A stretch of 64,000 bases of DNA from Hyphomicrobiaceae bacterium. Its GTDB lineage: Bacteria; Pseudomonadota; Alphaproteobacteria; Rhizobiales; Methyloligellaceae. The stretch covers positions 22,302 through 86,301 of the forward strand of contig JALCBY010000004.1 in the NCBI GenBank assembly GCA_028066055.1, given 5' to 3'. The translations under genes and the position numbers were made by a program. The notes under the pieces were generated by a model, which was not told where the DNA came from, did not search any database, and worked only from the letters and a program-made list of their open reading frames with translations. Below are positions 20,168 to 30,219 of the stretch, piece by piece. Position 1 is the stretch's first letter. Every line of letters begins with the position of its first letter.

Positions 20168-21094
20168 ATGGCGACCATTACAGCAGCGATGGTGAAGGAA
20201 CTGCGCGACAAGACCGGCGCAGGGATGATGGATTGCAAGACGGCACTGAACGAAAATGACGGCGACATGGAAGCCGCCGTCGACTGGCTCAGGACCAAGG
20301 GACTGGCGAGTGCGGCGAAAAAGGCCGGGCGTGTGGCTGCGGAAGGTCTCGTCGGCATTGCAAGCGACGGGACGACCGGTGCGCTGGTCGAGGTAAACTC
20401 CGAAACCGACTTCGTTGCGCGCAACGAACAGTTCCAGGAGATGGTCTCGACGATCGCCGAGCTTGCATTGAGGGCGGACGACGCCGATGAACTGCAATCG
20501 GTGCCCTACGGCGATAGCGGTCTGTCGGTTGCCGAACAACTCAAGGAGATGATCGGAACCATCGGGGAAAACATGGTTCTTCGCCGTTGCCAGCGCATCG
20601 AAGTTTCCGAAGGCGCGATTGGCCACTACATGCACAATGCGGCAGCACCCGGACTCGGCAAAATCGGCGTTCTCGTCGGCCTCGAGTCGAGCGGCGACAC
20701 CGAAAAACTCGCCGAATTGGGGCGTAAACTCGCGATGCATGTTGCCGCCGCCAACCCGATCGCCGTCACCGAAGAGGATATCGATCCCGGAGTGATTGAG
20801 CGTGAGCGCGCGGTATTGAGCGAACAGGCACGGGAATCGGGCAAGCCCGAGAACATTATTGAAAAGATGGTCGAAGGCCGGCTTCGTAAATTCTACGAGG
20901 AAGTGGCGCTGATGTCCCAGCTTTACGTCATCGACGGCGAAAGCAAGGTTCGCGATGCCGTCAAGGCGGCGGAAGGCGAGGTCGGTGCGCCGGTGAAGAT
21001 CGTCGGCTTTGCACGCTTCGCGCTGGGAGAAGGCGTCGAGAAGGAGGAAGACGATTTTGCCGCCGAGGTCGCAGCGGCGGCTGCAGGCAGCTAG
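20168..21094 (+). CDS. tsf: Elongation factor Ts
   Basis: Nucleotide exchange factor for EF-Tu. The 308-residue protein opens with [20 protein letters not shown] and MDCKTALNE, the UBA-like EF-Ts signature, contains [10 protein letters not shown] with the EF-Tu-contacting Asp-Phe, and ends in an Ala-rich tail. The ATG at 20168 is chosen over 20159 (MTD-MATIT) by homology. It follows rpsB by 69 bp, presumably in one transcript. Unusually it is not followed by pyrH. Confidence 0.95.
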   Translation: MATITAAMVKELRDKTGAGMMDCKTALNENDGDMEAAVDWLRTKGLASAAKKAGRVAAEGLVGIASDGTTGALVEVNSETDFVARNEQFQEMVSTIAELALRADDADELQSVPYGDSGLSVAEQLKEMIGTIGENMVLRRCQRIEVSEGAIGHYMHNAAAPGLGKIGVLVGLESSGDTEKLAELGRKLAMHVAAANPIAVTEEDIDPGVIERERAVLSEQARESGKPENIIEKMVEGRLRKFYEEVALMSQLYVIDGESKVRDAVKAAEGEVGAPVKIVGFARFALGEGVEKEEDDFAAEVAAAAAGS

Positions 21095-21367
21095 AGTAGA
21101 CTTTTCCTGTCCATTCCGCGTCTTAGGGATCGATCGCTCTTGCCGTTGGTGTCGTAATTCCCATAATTGGCGATCAGTTCTCCAACTGGACGACGCGTTG
21201 TCGGGGGGAAACGGAATTGTGACGCCATCTGCGGAGGGATCGGCCCGAAACTCTTTGTTTGGCTTTGTCCCGCCGTATACCTATCGTAGGGAACCGTCCA
21301 GCCGGAGGCTCCGTGCGGCCCGATTGCCTGTTGATTGGGGGCGGCCGCGATTTGTGGGAGTGAGACG
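21095..21367. other. tsf-frr gap, pyrH absent
   Basis: 273 bp where pyrH normally lies in this gene order. No frame resembles UMP kinase, not even a fragment. A possible promoter for frr is TTGGCT-N17-TATCGT, ending about 70 bp before its ATG, and GCGGCC/GGCCGC could form a small hairpin shortly before frr. Neither is strong. Confidence 0.5.
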
Positions 21368-21925
21368 ATGTCAAAATTCGATCTGAAAGACTTGCAGCGG
21401 CGCATGGATGGCGCGTTTAATGTGTTGAAGCAGGAGTTCGGCAGTTTGCGGACCGGGCGCGCGAACGCCAGCCTTCTGGATCCGGTCACGGTCGACGCGT
21501 ATGGCACACCGATGCCGCTCAATCAGCTCGCGACCATCACCGTTCCCGAACCACGCACCATCAGCGTCCAGGTATGGGACAAGTCTCAGGTCGATGCCGT
21601 GGACAAGGCGATCCGAGAATCCGGGCTCGGACTCAATCCAATCGGCGAAGGCCAGGTCTTGCGTATACCGATACCGGAACTGAACGAGGAGCGCCGGCAG
21701 GAGTTGGCGAAACAGGCTGCCAAATATGCCGAACAGGCGCGGGTGGCCGTGCGAAATGTGCGCCGCGACGGAATGGAACAGCTCAAGCGGCAGGAAAAGG
21801 CCGGGGAGATTGGCCAGGACGAGCAGCACACACATGGCACTGAGGTTCAGGAAATCACCGACTCGACCATCCAGAATATCGATGAAGCCCTCTCGGCCAA
21901 GGAAGAAGAAATCATGCAGGTCTGA
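21368..21925 (+). CDS. frr: Ribosome recycling factor
   Basis: Splits post-termination ribosomes with EF-G. The 185-residue product is full length with the long three-helix bundle: [20 protein letters not shown] near residues 24-43, and [27 protein letters not shown] in the C-terminal helices. The ATG at 21368 has gggag 9 nt upstream. It is the first gene of a run into uppS-cdsA-dxr. Confidence 0.96.
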   Translation: MSKFDLKDLQRRMDGAFNVLKQEFGSLRTGRANASLLDPVTVDAYGTPMPLNQLATITVPEPRTISVQVWDKSQVDAVDKAIRESGLGLNPIGEGQVLRIPIPELNEERRQELAKQAAKYAEQARVAVRNVRRDGMEQLKRQEKAGEIGQDEQHTHGTEVQEITDSTIQNIDEALSAKEEEIMQV

Positions 21926-21989
21926 TTTGAAGACCGGCAAAGGCAGACGACCGTCAGCCTGAAGCAGCGAGGCACACTCTCCCGTGACC

Positions 21990-22742
21990 ATGCCAGACCA
22001 GACTGTCGGGCAACCTGCCGCCCACGACGACATGCCTCAGCATGTCGCCATAATCATGGATGGCAACGGGCGTTGGGCCGCGGAGCGCGAGCTGAGCCGG
22101 TCGGAAGGCCACAGGCACGGTGTTGAAAGCGTGCGCGCGGTTGTCCGCGCTGCAATCGAGATCGGGCTTCCGTATCTCACACTCTTTAGCTTTTCGTCGG
22201 AAAACTGGTCGAGGCCGCAATCGGAAATCCGCGACCTCATGATGCTTCTGCGGCGGTTCATTCGCACGGACCTCGCAGACCTGCACAAACACGGCGTGCG
22301 GATCCGCGTCATCGGCAAACGCAGCGGCATCGAGGGCGACATCATCCGGCTGATTGAAGATGCGGTTGCCCTGACGGAAAAGAATGACGGCCTGCAACTC
22401 ACCGTCGCGTTCAACTATGGCTCACGGGACGAAATCGCGCGCGCCGCACAACGCATCGCCGAACAGGTAAAGGGAGGAACGCTCGACAGCGCGGATATCT
22501 GTCCGGAAATGTTCGATGCCTATCTCGACACCTCCGGCCTGCCGGATCCCGATCTGCTCATCCGCACCAGCGGGGAACAGCGCCTGTCGAATTTTCTGCT
22601 GTGGCAGTGCGCTTATGCGGAATTCGTGTTCGTCGACGAATACTGGCCCGATTTCACGCGATCGACCCTTGAGGAGGCGATCGCGACCTTTCGGGCGCGT
22701 GAACGCCGGTTCGGCGGTTTGCAGGCGAGGTCCACAGCGTGA
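21990..22742 (+). CDS. uppS: Undecaprenyl diphosphate synthase
   Basis: Cis-prenyltransferase adding isopentenyl units to farnesyl diphosphate to make the lipid carrier for peptidoglycan and O-antigen synthesis. The 250-residue protein has the catalytic aspartate motif HVAIIMDGNGRWA, the FSFSSENWSRP motif, and RTSGEQRLSNFLLWQ followed by EFVFVDEYWPDF. A GTG six bases upstream (21984) is an alternative start. It overlaps cdsA by 4 bp. Confidence 0.95.
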   Translation: MPDQTVGQPAAHDDMPQHVAIIMDGNGRWAAERELSRSEGHRHGVESVRAVVRAAIEIGLPYLTLFSFSSENWSRPQSEIRDLMMLLRRFIRTDLADLHKHGVRIRVIGKRSGIEGDIIRLIEDAVALTEKNDGLQLTVAFNYGSRDEIARAAQRIAEQVKGGTLDSADICPEMFDAYLDTSGLPDPDLLIRTSGEQRLSNFLLWQCAYAEFVFVDEYWPDFTRSTLEEAIATFRARERRFGGLQARSTA

Positions 22743-23599
22743 ACAACGCGTCGCCGTCGCAAAAACACAATCCAGCAGACTCCCAGAGTGAATTGGTTCA
22801 GCGCCTGGGCTCCGCAATCGTTTTGGCGTTTGTCGTCGCAATTCTGACATTTGCCGGCCTGTGGCCGTTTGCCCTGATGGTTTCGGCGGGGGCCATCATC
22901 CTCGCGTGGGAATGGGGACGGCTGGTCCGCGGGCGCACGTGGGACGCCGTCTTCTTCGTCCATGCCGCCTGTACGGTAGTTGCCTGCCTTCTTGGCGCGG
23001 CCCAGCCTGGATCATGGCTCCCCGCGCTGGCTCTCGCCGCCGGCTGCATCGTGGCGCCTTTCCTGGCGTCTGAACCGCAACATCGTATCTGGTCCCTTCT
23101 GGGCATTGTCTATATCGGACTGCCATGCTGGCTGCTGGTGGTCTTTCGATCCGACCCTTCATTTGGCGTGGCGGCGGTCTTCTTCCTGCTCGCTATCGTG
23201 GCTGCGACGGACACCGCCGCCTATTTTGTCGGACGCACCCTGGGCGGGCCAAAGCTGGCCCCGGCCATTTCGCCCGGCAAAACCTGGTCTGGGTTTGCCG
23301 GCGGAATTGTGCTGCCGACCATTCTGGCCTACGCGTTTGCACTTTGGCTCGGTGGAACGTCGGCAATCGGCGTCACCCTGACGGGCGCCAGCCTGTCGCT
23401 TGCAAGCCAGATCGGAGATTTGGCGGAGTCCGCCATAAAGCGGAAATTCAACGTCAAAGACTCCGGCCAGCTGCTTCCCGGCCACGGCGGGCTGCTTGAC
23501 CGGGTCGACGGCCTCATGGGCGCTGCACTGGCCGCCGGGTGTCTTGCGGCGATACGTGATACAGTTGCGCTTTCTCAAGCAATTTTAATTTGGCCATAG
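22739..23599 (+). CDS. cdsA: Phosphatidate cytidylyltransferase
   Basis: Makes CDP-diacylglycerol from phosphatidate and CTP, at the root of phospholipid synthesis in the inner membrane. The 286-residue protein has about eight membrane helices and the C-terminal CDP signature: SQIGDLAESAIKRKFNVKDS followed by HGGLLDRVDGL. Translation starts at GTG 22739, inside the uppS stop (GTGA), implying coupling. Confidence 0.93.
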   Translation: MNNASPSQKHNPADSQSELVQRLGSAIVLAFVVAILTFAGLWPFALMVSAGAIILAWEWGRLVRGRTWDAVFFVHAACTVVACLLGAAQPGSWLPALALAAGCIVAPFLASEPQHRIWSLLGIVYIGLPCWLLVVFRSDPSFGVAAVFFLLAIVAATDTAAYFVGRTLGGPKLAPAISPGKTWSGFAGGIVLPTILAYAFALWLGGTSAIGVTLTGASLSLASQIGDLAESAIKRKFNVKDSGQLLPGHGGLLDRVDGLMGAALAAGCLAAIRDTVALSQAILIWP

Positions 23600-23652
23600 C
23601 CGCGGCATCGGGCATTGCATCGGCAAAGAACGCGAATAACGGAATAGTGCAC

Positions 23653-24861
23653 ATGGAACCTGCAACCGCGGTTGCGACATCAGTGGCGGCTCAAACGCCC
23701 CGCCGGATTTCCATTCTGGGGGCGACCGGTTCGATCGGGTGCTCGACGCTCGACCTGATCGGCCGCGACCCGCAGCGCTACGACGTCGTCGCCCTGACCG
23801 CGCTGAACAATGCCGATCAGCTTGCCCGGCAGGCGATCGAACACGATGCCGATCTGGCGGTGCTGGGCGACCCCGACGGTTATCAGGATCTCAAGGCGGC
23901 TCTTTCCGGAACGAACGTCGAGGCCGCGGCCGGACCCGACGCTCTCGTGGAAGCCGCGGAGCGGCCTGCGGACTGGACGATGGCCGCCATAATGGGATGC
24001 GCCGGGCTGCGGCCGACATTGAAGGCGGTAGAGCAGGGGCGGTGTTTGGCGCTCGCCAACAAGGAATGTCTGGTTTCGGCCGGTGACCTGTTCATGAAAG
24101 CGGTCAGCCGTTCCGGCACACAGCTGCTGCCGGTCGATTCCGAGCACTCGGCGGCGTTTCAGGCAATCGATCCGGGTATCTCGGACACGATCGAAAAGAT
24201 TTCGCTTACCGCGTCGGGAGGCCCGTTCCGCACCTGGACGCACGAACAGATGAAGACCGCGACGCCGCAGGACGCGCTGAAACACCCGACCTGGTCCATG
24301 GGCAAAAAACTGACGATCGACTCCGCTACCCTGATGAACAAGGGGCTTGAGTTGATCGAAGCGTTCCATCTGTTCCCGGTGGAGGCCGGCCAGCTCGATG
24401 TCGTCATCCACCCGCAGTCGATCGTCCATTGCCTCGTTGAATATGCCGACGGCTCGGTTCTTGCGCAGATGAGCTCACCGGACATGCGGACGCCTATCGC
24501 ATATTCGCTTGCCTGGCCTGAGCGCATGTGGGCACCGACCGAGCGGCTCGACCTGGCGAAAATCGGCTCTCTTGAATTCGAATCGCCCGACAAGGAGCGT
24601 TTTCCGGCCCTGAGCCTGACGCAGGATGCGATGCAGGCCGATAACGGGACAACGACGGTTCTCAACGCGGCAAACGAAATCGCGGTTGAAGCCTTTCTTG
24701 AAGGTAAGATAGGGTTTCCGGCAATAACCGCGCTTGTCATGGACACGATCGACGCGGCGATGCGAGACGGCATCTCAAAACCGGACACACTCGATGACGT
24801 GTTTTTGCTCGACGAGGTGAGTCGCGGGTTGGCACAATCGTTGCTCTCGGATAAGAGCTAA
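23653..24861 (+). CDS. dxr: 1-deoxy-D-xylulose 5-phosphate reductoisomerase
   Basis: Second step of the MEP isoprenoid pathway, NADPH-dependent. The 402-residue protein has the Rossmann motif ISILGATGSIGCSTLDLI near residue 21, the metal-binding and flexible-loop region (PVDSEHSA, then SGGPFRTW), and MGKKLTIDSATLMNKGLELI. The ATG at 23653 is used; the frame is open to a TTG at 23590 overlapping cdsA, which would add 21 unconserved residues. It supplies the isoprenoid precursors used by UppS in the same cluster. Confidence 0.95.
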   Translation: MEPATAVATSVAAQTPRRISILGATGSIGCSTLDLIGRDPQRYDVVALTALNNADQLARQAIEHDADLAVLGDPDGYQDLKAALSGTNVEAAAGPDALVEAAERPADWTMAAIMGCAGLRPTLKAVEQGRCLALANKECLVSAGDLFMKAVSRSGTQLLPVDSEHSAAFQAIDPGISDTIEKISLTASGGPFRTWTHEQMKTATPQDALKHPTWSMGKKLTIDSATLMNKGLELIEAFHLFPVEAGQLDVVIHPQSIVHCLVEYADGSVLAQMSSPDMRTPIAYSLAWPERMWAPTERLDLAKIGSLEFESPDKERFPALSLTQDAMQADNGTTTVLNAANEIAVEAFLEGKIGFPAITALVMDTIDAAMRDGISKPDTLDDVFLLDEVSRGLAQSLLSDKS

Positions 24862-24906
24862 TGTCGCGTTGCGTCGTCGAGAGATTCGAATAGGAGGCAG
24901 TGGTCA

Positions 24907-26049
24907 ATGGACCTGATTTCCACACTGACGGGGTTCGGCAGCGGTGTTTTGTTCTATGTGCCGCCCTTCCTGCTGCTTTTGACCATAATCGTGTTTGTTC
25001 ACGAGCTCGGCCATTTTCTGGTTGCGCGCTGGTGCAACGTCACGGTTCGCGTCTTTTCTATCGGCTTTGGACCCGAGATATTCGGTTTCTACGACCGAAA
25101 AGGAACCAGATGGCGCTTTTCATGGATTCCGTTAGGCGGATACGTGAAGTTTCTCGGTGACGAGAGCGTAGCAAGCACGCCCGACCACGAAGGTATGCGT
25201 GAACTCAGCGAAGAAGAACGCAAGGGTGCGTTCCACCTGAAACCACTTGGTCAGCGCGCAGCTGTCGTGGCGGCAGGTCCGATTGCGAATTTTCTGCTGG
25301 CAATCGCGATTTTTACCTGCATGTTTACCTTCGTCGGCCAGCACCACACCCTGCCGATCGTCGATAAGGTTCAGCCGGACAGCGCGGCGTCGGAAGCGGG
25401 CTTTGAAAAGGGCGACCGAATTATCAGCATTGACGGTGAACCCATTGAAACATTTAGTGAAATGCGGCGTATCGTCAGCATCAGTGGCGGTCAAAGGCTC
25501 GACATGATCGTCGATCGTAATGGATCGAAGATCACATTGACACCCACGCCACGAACAGAGGAAACGAGCGGGCCGTTTGGAAAGGTGCGTCGCGGATTGC
25601 TCGGCATCCACGGCAGCGATTCGCCGGAGGACTATTTTGTCACCAAACATGACCCGCTGACGTCTGCCTGGCTGGGCACGAAAGAGACGTATTTTGTAAT
25701 CGCCCGCACCATGGTTTTCCTTTACAAATTCGCCCAAGGTCAAGAAAGCGCTGATCAATTGGGCGGACCAGCTCGGATTGCCGCGGTGGCTGGTCAGGCG
25801 GCATCCCTGGGAGTCATTCAGTTCGTCAACATTACGGCGGTTCTTTCCATCAGCATCGGCCTTATTAACCTTTTCCCCATTCCGATGCTGGATGGCGGGC
25901 ATTTGCTGTTCTATTCCATTGAGGCGGTGAGGGGACGTCCGCTCAGTGAACGCAGCCAGGAAATAGGCTTTAGGATTGGCTTGGCTCTTGTGCTTATGCT
26001 AATGATCTTTGTTACTTGGAACGATGTGATTCACTTTACTTCACTGTAG
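24907..26049 (+). CDS. rseP: Site-2 intramembrane zinc protease RseP
   Basis: Membrane metalloprotease that cleaves anti-sigma factors and leftover signal peptides. The 380-residue protein has the zinc motif HELGHFLVA (H32, E33, H36) in the first helix, a PDZ domain near residues 130-200 (VDKVQPDSAASEAGFEKGDR), and the second active-site segment NLFPIPMLDGGHLLFYSIEA. The ribosome site AGGAGG lies before the ATG. It stands directly ahead of bamA, linking it to envelope assembly. Confidence 0.95.
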   Translation: MDLISTLTGFGSGVLFYVPPFLLLLTIIVFVHELGHFLVARWCNVTVRVFSIGFGPEIFGFYDRKGTRWRFSWIPLGGYVKFLGDESVASTPDHEGMRELSEEERKGAFHLKPLGQRAAVVAAGPIANFLLAIAIFTCMFTFVGQHHTLPIVDKVQPDSAASEAGFEKGDRIISIDGEPIETFSEMRRIVSISGGQRLDMIVDRNGSKITLTPTPRTEETSGPFGKVRRGLLGIHGSDSPEDYFVTKHDPLTSAWLGTKETYFVIARTMVFLYKFAQGQESADQLGGPARIAAVAGQAASLGVIQFVNITAVLSISIGLINLFPIPMLDGGHLLFYSIEAVRGRPLSERSQEIGFRIGLALVLMLMIFVTWNDVIHFTSL

Positions 26050-26205
26050 ATTTAGCGGCACGAAAACGGGGTACTTGATCGGGCGGGAAACCACTTGCCC
26101 TGGTTGAGAAAAACGAACAAAAAACGGCCACAAAGGAATGTCCTTCTGACGCTCGTTTCGCATCGCGTCCGTGGGGTACGGCGTAGCAGGGGAAAAACAA
26201 TAAGA

Positions 26206-28542
26206 ATGCGCGTACTAAAGCGAGGGGCAAGGGGCATAGCCGCCGCACTGGTGCTATTCGCCGCTATTCCGTTTATGGCGACGCTTGGCGTAGTGCTTAG
26301 CGGAACCGTTGTGCACGCCCAAGGGGCCGTCATCCGCACCATTCAGATCGAGGGCAACCGCCGTGTCGAGCCTGAGACGGTGCGCTCTTATCTGCAGTTC
26401 TCTCCGGGAAGCCGTTACGATCCCGCGAAAGTGAATGATTCTCTCAAATCGCTATTCGCGACCGGGCTGTTTTCGGACGTCAAGATCATGCGAAAAGGCA
26501 GCACCGTCGTCGTTCGTGTGGTTGAAAACCCGATCGTGAACCAGGTCGCGTTCGAGGGAAACCGCGAGGTCAAGGACGACACGCTTGCGGCAGAGGTTCA
26601 ATCGAAATCACGCTCCGTGTTTACCCGGGCGCGCGTCCAGGCCGACGTTCAGCGCATTCTTGACGTTTACCGCCGGGGTGGGCGCTTCGCGGTCCAGGTC
26701 GAACCGAAAATCATCAAGCGCGAGCACAACCGGGTCGATCTCGTTTTCGAAATCTCCGAAGGACCAAAAACGACCGTCGAAAGCATCAGTTTCGTTGGCA
26801 ACGAATCCTTCACGGATTCGACTCTGCGGGAAGTCGTAACGACAACCGAAACGGGGCTTTTGAGCTTCCTGAAGCCAACGAATATCTACGATCCCGACCG
26901 GCTTAATCTCGATCGCGAACTGTTGCGCCAGTATTACCTCAAGAACGGCTATGCCGATGCGCGAATCATCTCGGCAACGGCCGACCTCGATCCTGCGGGC
27001 CGGGGGTTCTTCATCAATTTCACAATCGATGAAGGTGAACAGTACCGTTTCGGGACGATCGATATCGAAACCACGCTGGCGTCCCTCAACACCGAAGCGC
27101 TCAGGGACAAGATCGAAACCAAACCGGGAAAGATCTACGACGCATCCAAGGTCGACCTGACGCTCGAGAAAATGACACTCGAGACCGCGGCGCTCGGATA
27201 TGCGTTCGCCAGGGTTCGCCCAAGAGTCGACCGTGATCCCGTAGCCCGTATTATTTCAATCACCTATGTCATTGAAGAAGGTCCGCGCGTCTACATCGAG
27301 CGTATTGATATCGCCGGCAACGTCCGGACACTCGACAAGGTCATCCGCCGCGAGTTTCGTCTGGCGGAAGGCGACGCCTACAATCGGTTGCTGGTCGATG
27401 CGGCCCGGCGGCGTCTCCAGCGCCTTGGATTCTTCAAGAAGGTCACGATCACCAACGAGCCGGGCAGTGCGCCCGACCGTATCATTCTGCTCGTGAGGGT
27501 GGAGGAACAGCCGACCGGCGAGCTCTCCCTTGGCGGCGGTTATTCGACCACAAGCGGCCCTGTGATCGACGTCAGTTTGTCAGAACGCAACCTGCTCGGG
27601 CGAGGGCAGTTCGTTCGGCTGAAGCTGCTGGGTGGATTCGACGACGTCAACATAAACTTCTCGTTCACCGAACCAAGGTTCCTGGGGCGGAACATGTCGG
27701 CCGGTTTCGACGTGTTTCACACGCGCCGCGACCGGCAGGACGAGTCCTCGTTCAGCTCAAAAAGCACCGGCGGCACGATCCGTTTCGGCATACCGCTCAA
27801 TGAAAACTGGTCGTTCAACCCGAACTACCAGATTGTCGAACAGGAAATCTTCGACGTCCAAAGGGATGCGTCCATTGCGATCCGGAACGCGGAAGGCAAG
27901 ACGCTCGTTTCGTCGGTTGGCTACAGTCTCATATACGACACCCGCAATGATCCGCGGAATCCCTCGCGCGGCCTCTATTTCGACCTTAGCCAGGATCTGG
28001 CGGGTGTCGGCGGCGACGTGAAATATATCCGCACCACCGGTGATGCACGCGGCTACTATCCGATCCGCAAGAAAGTCGTTCTCGCGGGCCGTCTTCAGGG
28101 TGGATATATTGACGGTTACGGCGGACAGGACGTTCGAATTCTCGATTTGTTTTTCAAAGGCTCTGAAACGATCCGCGGCTTTGATACATCGGGCATCGGA
28201 CCGCGCGATCTGTCGCCCGGAACCGATAACGATGCCCTTGGCGGCAAGATATTCGCCGCAAGCACGCTCGAATTGCGCTTCCCGTTGCCAAAAGTACCCG
28301 AACGGTTCGGAATTTCGGCGGCAACCTTCTTCGATGCCGCAACGCTTTATGAAACCGGGGATCTCGGCCCGACACCGCCAGCCGTCGTCGGCGACAGCAG
28401 CAAGATCAGAACGTCGGTCGGCGTCAGCCTGATCTGGCAGTCACCGCTTGGGCCGCTGCGCGCAGACGTTGCAAAGGCGTTGACATCAGAGCCGTATGAT
28501 GACGAAAAAATATTCCATTTTGGCGCCGCAGCTCGCTTCTGA
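26206..28542 (+). CDS. bamA: Outer membrane protein assembly factor BamA
   Basis: Core of the BAM complex that folds and inserts outer-membrane beta-barrels. From the ATG at 26206 the product is 778 residues: signal peptide (ALVLFAAIPFMATLGVVLSG, cleavage likely near VVHAQG), five POTRA repeats to about residue 390, then the Omp85 barrel with IRGFDTSGIGPRDL, the conserved VRGF-like lid motif, and a C-terminal phenylalanine (FGAAARF). The frame is open to a TTG at 26095 but that would put 37 basic residues before the signal peptide; AGGGG about 13 nt before 26206 supports the later start. Confidence 0.95.
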   Translation: MRVLKRGARGIAAALVLFAAIPFMATLGVVLSGTVVHAQGAVIRTIQIEGNRRVEPETVRSYLQFSPGSRYDPAKVNDSLKSLFATGLFSDVKIMRKGSTVVVRVVENPIVNQVAFEGNREVKDDTLAAEVQSKSRSVFTRARVQADVQRILDVYRRGGRFAVQVEPKIIKREHNRVDLVFEISEGPKTTVESISFVGNESFTDSTLREVVTTTETGLLSFLKPTNIYDPDRLNLDRELLRQYYLKNGYADARIISATADLDPAGRGFFINFTIDEGEQYRFGTIDIETTLASLNTEALRDKIETKPGKIYDASKVDLTLEKMTLETAALGYAFARVRPRVDRDPVARIISITYVIEEGPRVYIERIDIAGNVRTLDKVIRREFRLAEGDAYNRLLVDAARRRLQRLGFFKKVTITNEPGSAPDRIILLVRVEEQPTGELSLGGGYSTTSGPVIDVSLSERNLLGRGQFVRLKLLGGFDDVNINFSFTEPRFLGRNMSAGFDVFHTRRDRQDESSFSSKSTGGTIRFGIPLNENWSFNPNYQIVEQEIFDVQRDASIAIRNAEGKTLVSSVGYSLIYDTRNDPRNPSRGLYFDLSQDLAGVGGDVKYIRTTGDARGYYPIRKKVVLAGRLQGGYIDGYGGQDVRILDLFFKGSETIRGFDTSGIGPRDLSPGTDNDALGGKIFAASTLELRFPLPKVPERFGISAATFFDAATLYETGDLGPTPPAVVGDSSKIRTSVGVSLIWQSPLGPLRADVAKALTSEPYDDEKIFHFGAAARF

Positions 28543-28619
28543 TCTGCTAAACATCTAATCCATTCTGCCAGAATATCCGGCCATTGATTGTCATTGGCGA
28601 CGGACGGAGAATACGCGCC

Positions 28620-29681
28620 ATGGAACATCCCGGATTTTATGAGCGATTGGGGCCGTTTGCCCTTGGCGAGATCGTTGAAAGGTCGGAAGCGCAGCCGGGC
28701 CCGAATGCGGATCTTGCACTGGAAATCCGGGACGTACTGCCGCTGGACAGCGCGTCGGACGGACACCTCTCCTTCTTTGACAACAAGAAGTATCTCAAGA
28801 CATTTCTGAAGACCGGCGCCGACGCATGTTTCGTTGCGGAACAATATGCGGACCGCACCCCCGATCAGACATCAGCCTTGCTGACCGAGCAGCCCTATCG
28901 CTCTTTTGCTCTCGCGTTAGCCATGTTTTATCCGGACGCACTCAAGCCGATCTCGGTGGGATCCGGAGCCAAGGATTTCGTCAACGGTGTTCACGTCACT
29001 GCCGAAGTGGAAGAGGGCGCTGTCATAGAGCCCAATGCAATCGTCGGGCCTGAGGCGTATGTTGGTGCAGGCAGCGTGATTGCGTCGGGAGCGCAGGTTG
29101 GGTATCGCGTTCATGTCGGACGGGACTGTTACATCGGTCCGGGCGTTTCACTGACAAATGCGCTTGTCGGAAACGGTGTCATACTGCATGGCGGCGTTCG
29201 GATCGGGCATGACGGGTTCGGCTTCGCCATGGGCCCCGGGGGACACCTCAAGGTTCCGCAAATCGGTCGGGTGATCATTGAGGATGATGTCGAAATTGGA
29301 AGCAACTCGACAGTCGATCGTGGCGCGCTCAGGGACACCATCATTGGCGCTGGAACAAAAATTGATAATCTGGTTCAAATCGGGCACAACGTTGTGATCG
29401 GGCGCATGTGCGTCATCGTCTCCCATGTCGGTATTTCAGGTTCGGTAGAGTTGGGCGATGGCGTTGTGCTTGGCGGTAAAGTAGGAATTAGTGGCCACGT
29501 GAAGGTTGGTTCCGGCGCGCAGATCGCGGCAACAAGCAGTGTACGGTCCGACGTCCCCCCGGGTGCGAAATGGGGCGGTACGCCGGCCAAGCCATTGTCG
29601 GAGTGGTTCCGAGAGATAGCGACTGTGCAACGGATTACCCAGGAACGCATTGCCGCCCGGCGGAAAGGCGGCCGCTCATAG
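28620..29681 (+). CDS. lpxD: UDP-3-O-acylglucosamine N-acyltransferase
   Basis: Third step of lipid A synthesis, adding the N-linked hydroxyacyl chain from acyl-ACP. The 353-residue protein has an N-terminal UDP-sugar-binding domain (to about residue 100), then a left-handed beta-helix of hexapeptide repeats, including IGHDGFGFAMGPGGHLKVPQ and DNLVQIGHNVVIGRMC. The ATG at 28620 has ggag 11 nt upstream. It precedes fabZ and lpxA in the standard order. Confidence 0.95.
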   Translation: MEHPGFYERLGPFALGEIVERSEAQPGPNADLALEIRDVLPLDSASDGHLSFFDNKKYLKTFLKTGADACFVAEQYADRTPDQTSALLTEQPYRSFALALAMFYPDALKPISVGSGAKDFVNGVHVTAEVEEGAVIEPNAIVGPEAYVGAGSVIASGAQVGYRVHVGRDCYIGPGVSLTNALVGNGVILHGGVRIGHDGFGFAMGPGGHLKVPQIGRVIIEDDVEIGSNSTVDRGALRDTIIGAGTKIDNLVQIGHNVVIGRMCVIVSHVGISGSVELGDGVVLGGKVGISGHVKVGSGAQIAATSSVRSDVPPGAKWGGTPAKPLSEWFREIATVQRITQERIAARRKGGRS

Positions 29682-29729
29682 CCACAACAGAGCATTGAAC
29701 GGAATGTATGAGAGGATGGAGCGCGGGAA

Positions 29730-30206
29730 ATGAACGATTCACGAGGCTCATCAGAAAAGAGCAAAAGTATCGACATCGCGCAGATCATGAAGCTCCTGCC
29801 GCACAGGTATCCGTTCCTGCTGGTCGACAGGATCATCGAGATGGACGGCGACCGTTCGGCGGTCGGCATCAAGAACGTCACCTATAACGAGCAGTTCTTC
29901 CAGGGTCACTTTCCCTCACATCCCGTCATGCCGGGGGTGTTGCTGATCGAGGGCATGGCGCAAACGGCAGGCGCACTCTGCGTGGCCAATCTGGAGGAAA
30001 ACTACGAACCCAATCTGGTTTACTTCATGGGCATCGACAAGGCGCGCTTTCGCCGGCCGGTGATGCCGGGCGATACGGTCCACTATCATATGGAGAAAAT
30101 TCGGAACCGCGGGCGTGTCTGGCGGTTCAGGGGCCAAGCCAAAGTCGATGGACGGGTGGTGGCGGAATCCGAGATCAGCGCCATGATTGTGGAAACCGAA
30201 GAGTAA
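29730..30206 (+). CDS. fabZ: 3-hydroxyacyl-[acyl-carrier-protein] dehydratase FabZ
   Basis: Hot-dog-fold dehydratase of fatty acid elongation; it competes with LpxA/LpxD for hydroxyacyl-ACP, which explains the shared operon. The 158-residue protein has [19 protein letters not shown] near residue 20 and the active-site helix [20 protein letters not shown] with catalytic His and Glu. lpxA starts 13 bp downstream. Confidence 0.96.
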   Translation: MNDSRGSSEKSKSIDIAQIMKLLPHRYPFLLVDRIIEMDGDRSAVGIKNVTYNEQFFQGHFPSHPVMPGVLLIEGMAQTAGALCVANLEENYEPNLVYFMGIDKARFRRPVMPGDTVHYHMEKIRNRGRVWRFRGQAKVDGRVVAESEISAMIVETEE

Positions 30207-30219
30207 CGCGACCCCCTCC

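Noticed and set aside
21095..21367. A decayed pyrH remnant between tsf and frr
   Set aside because: No frame resembles any part of UMP kinase.
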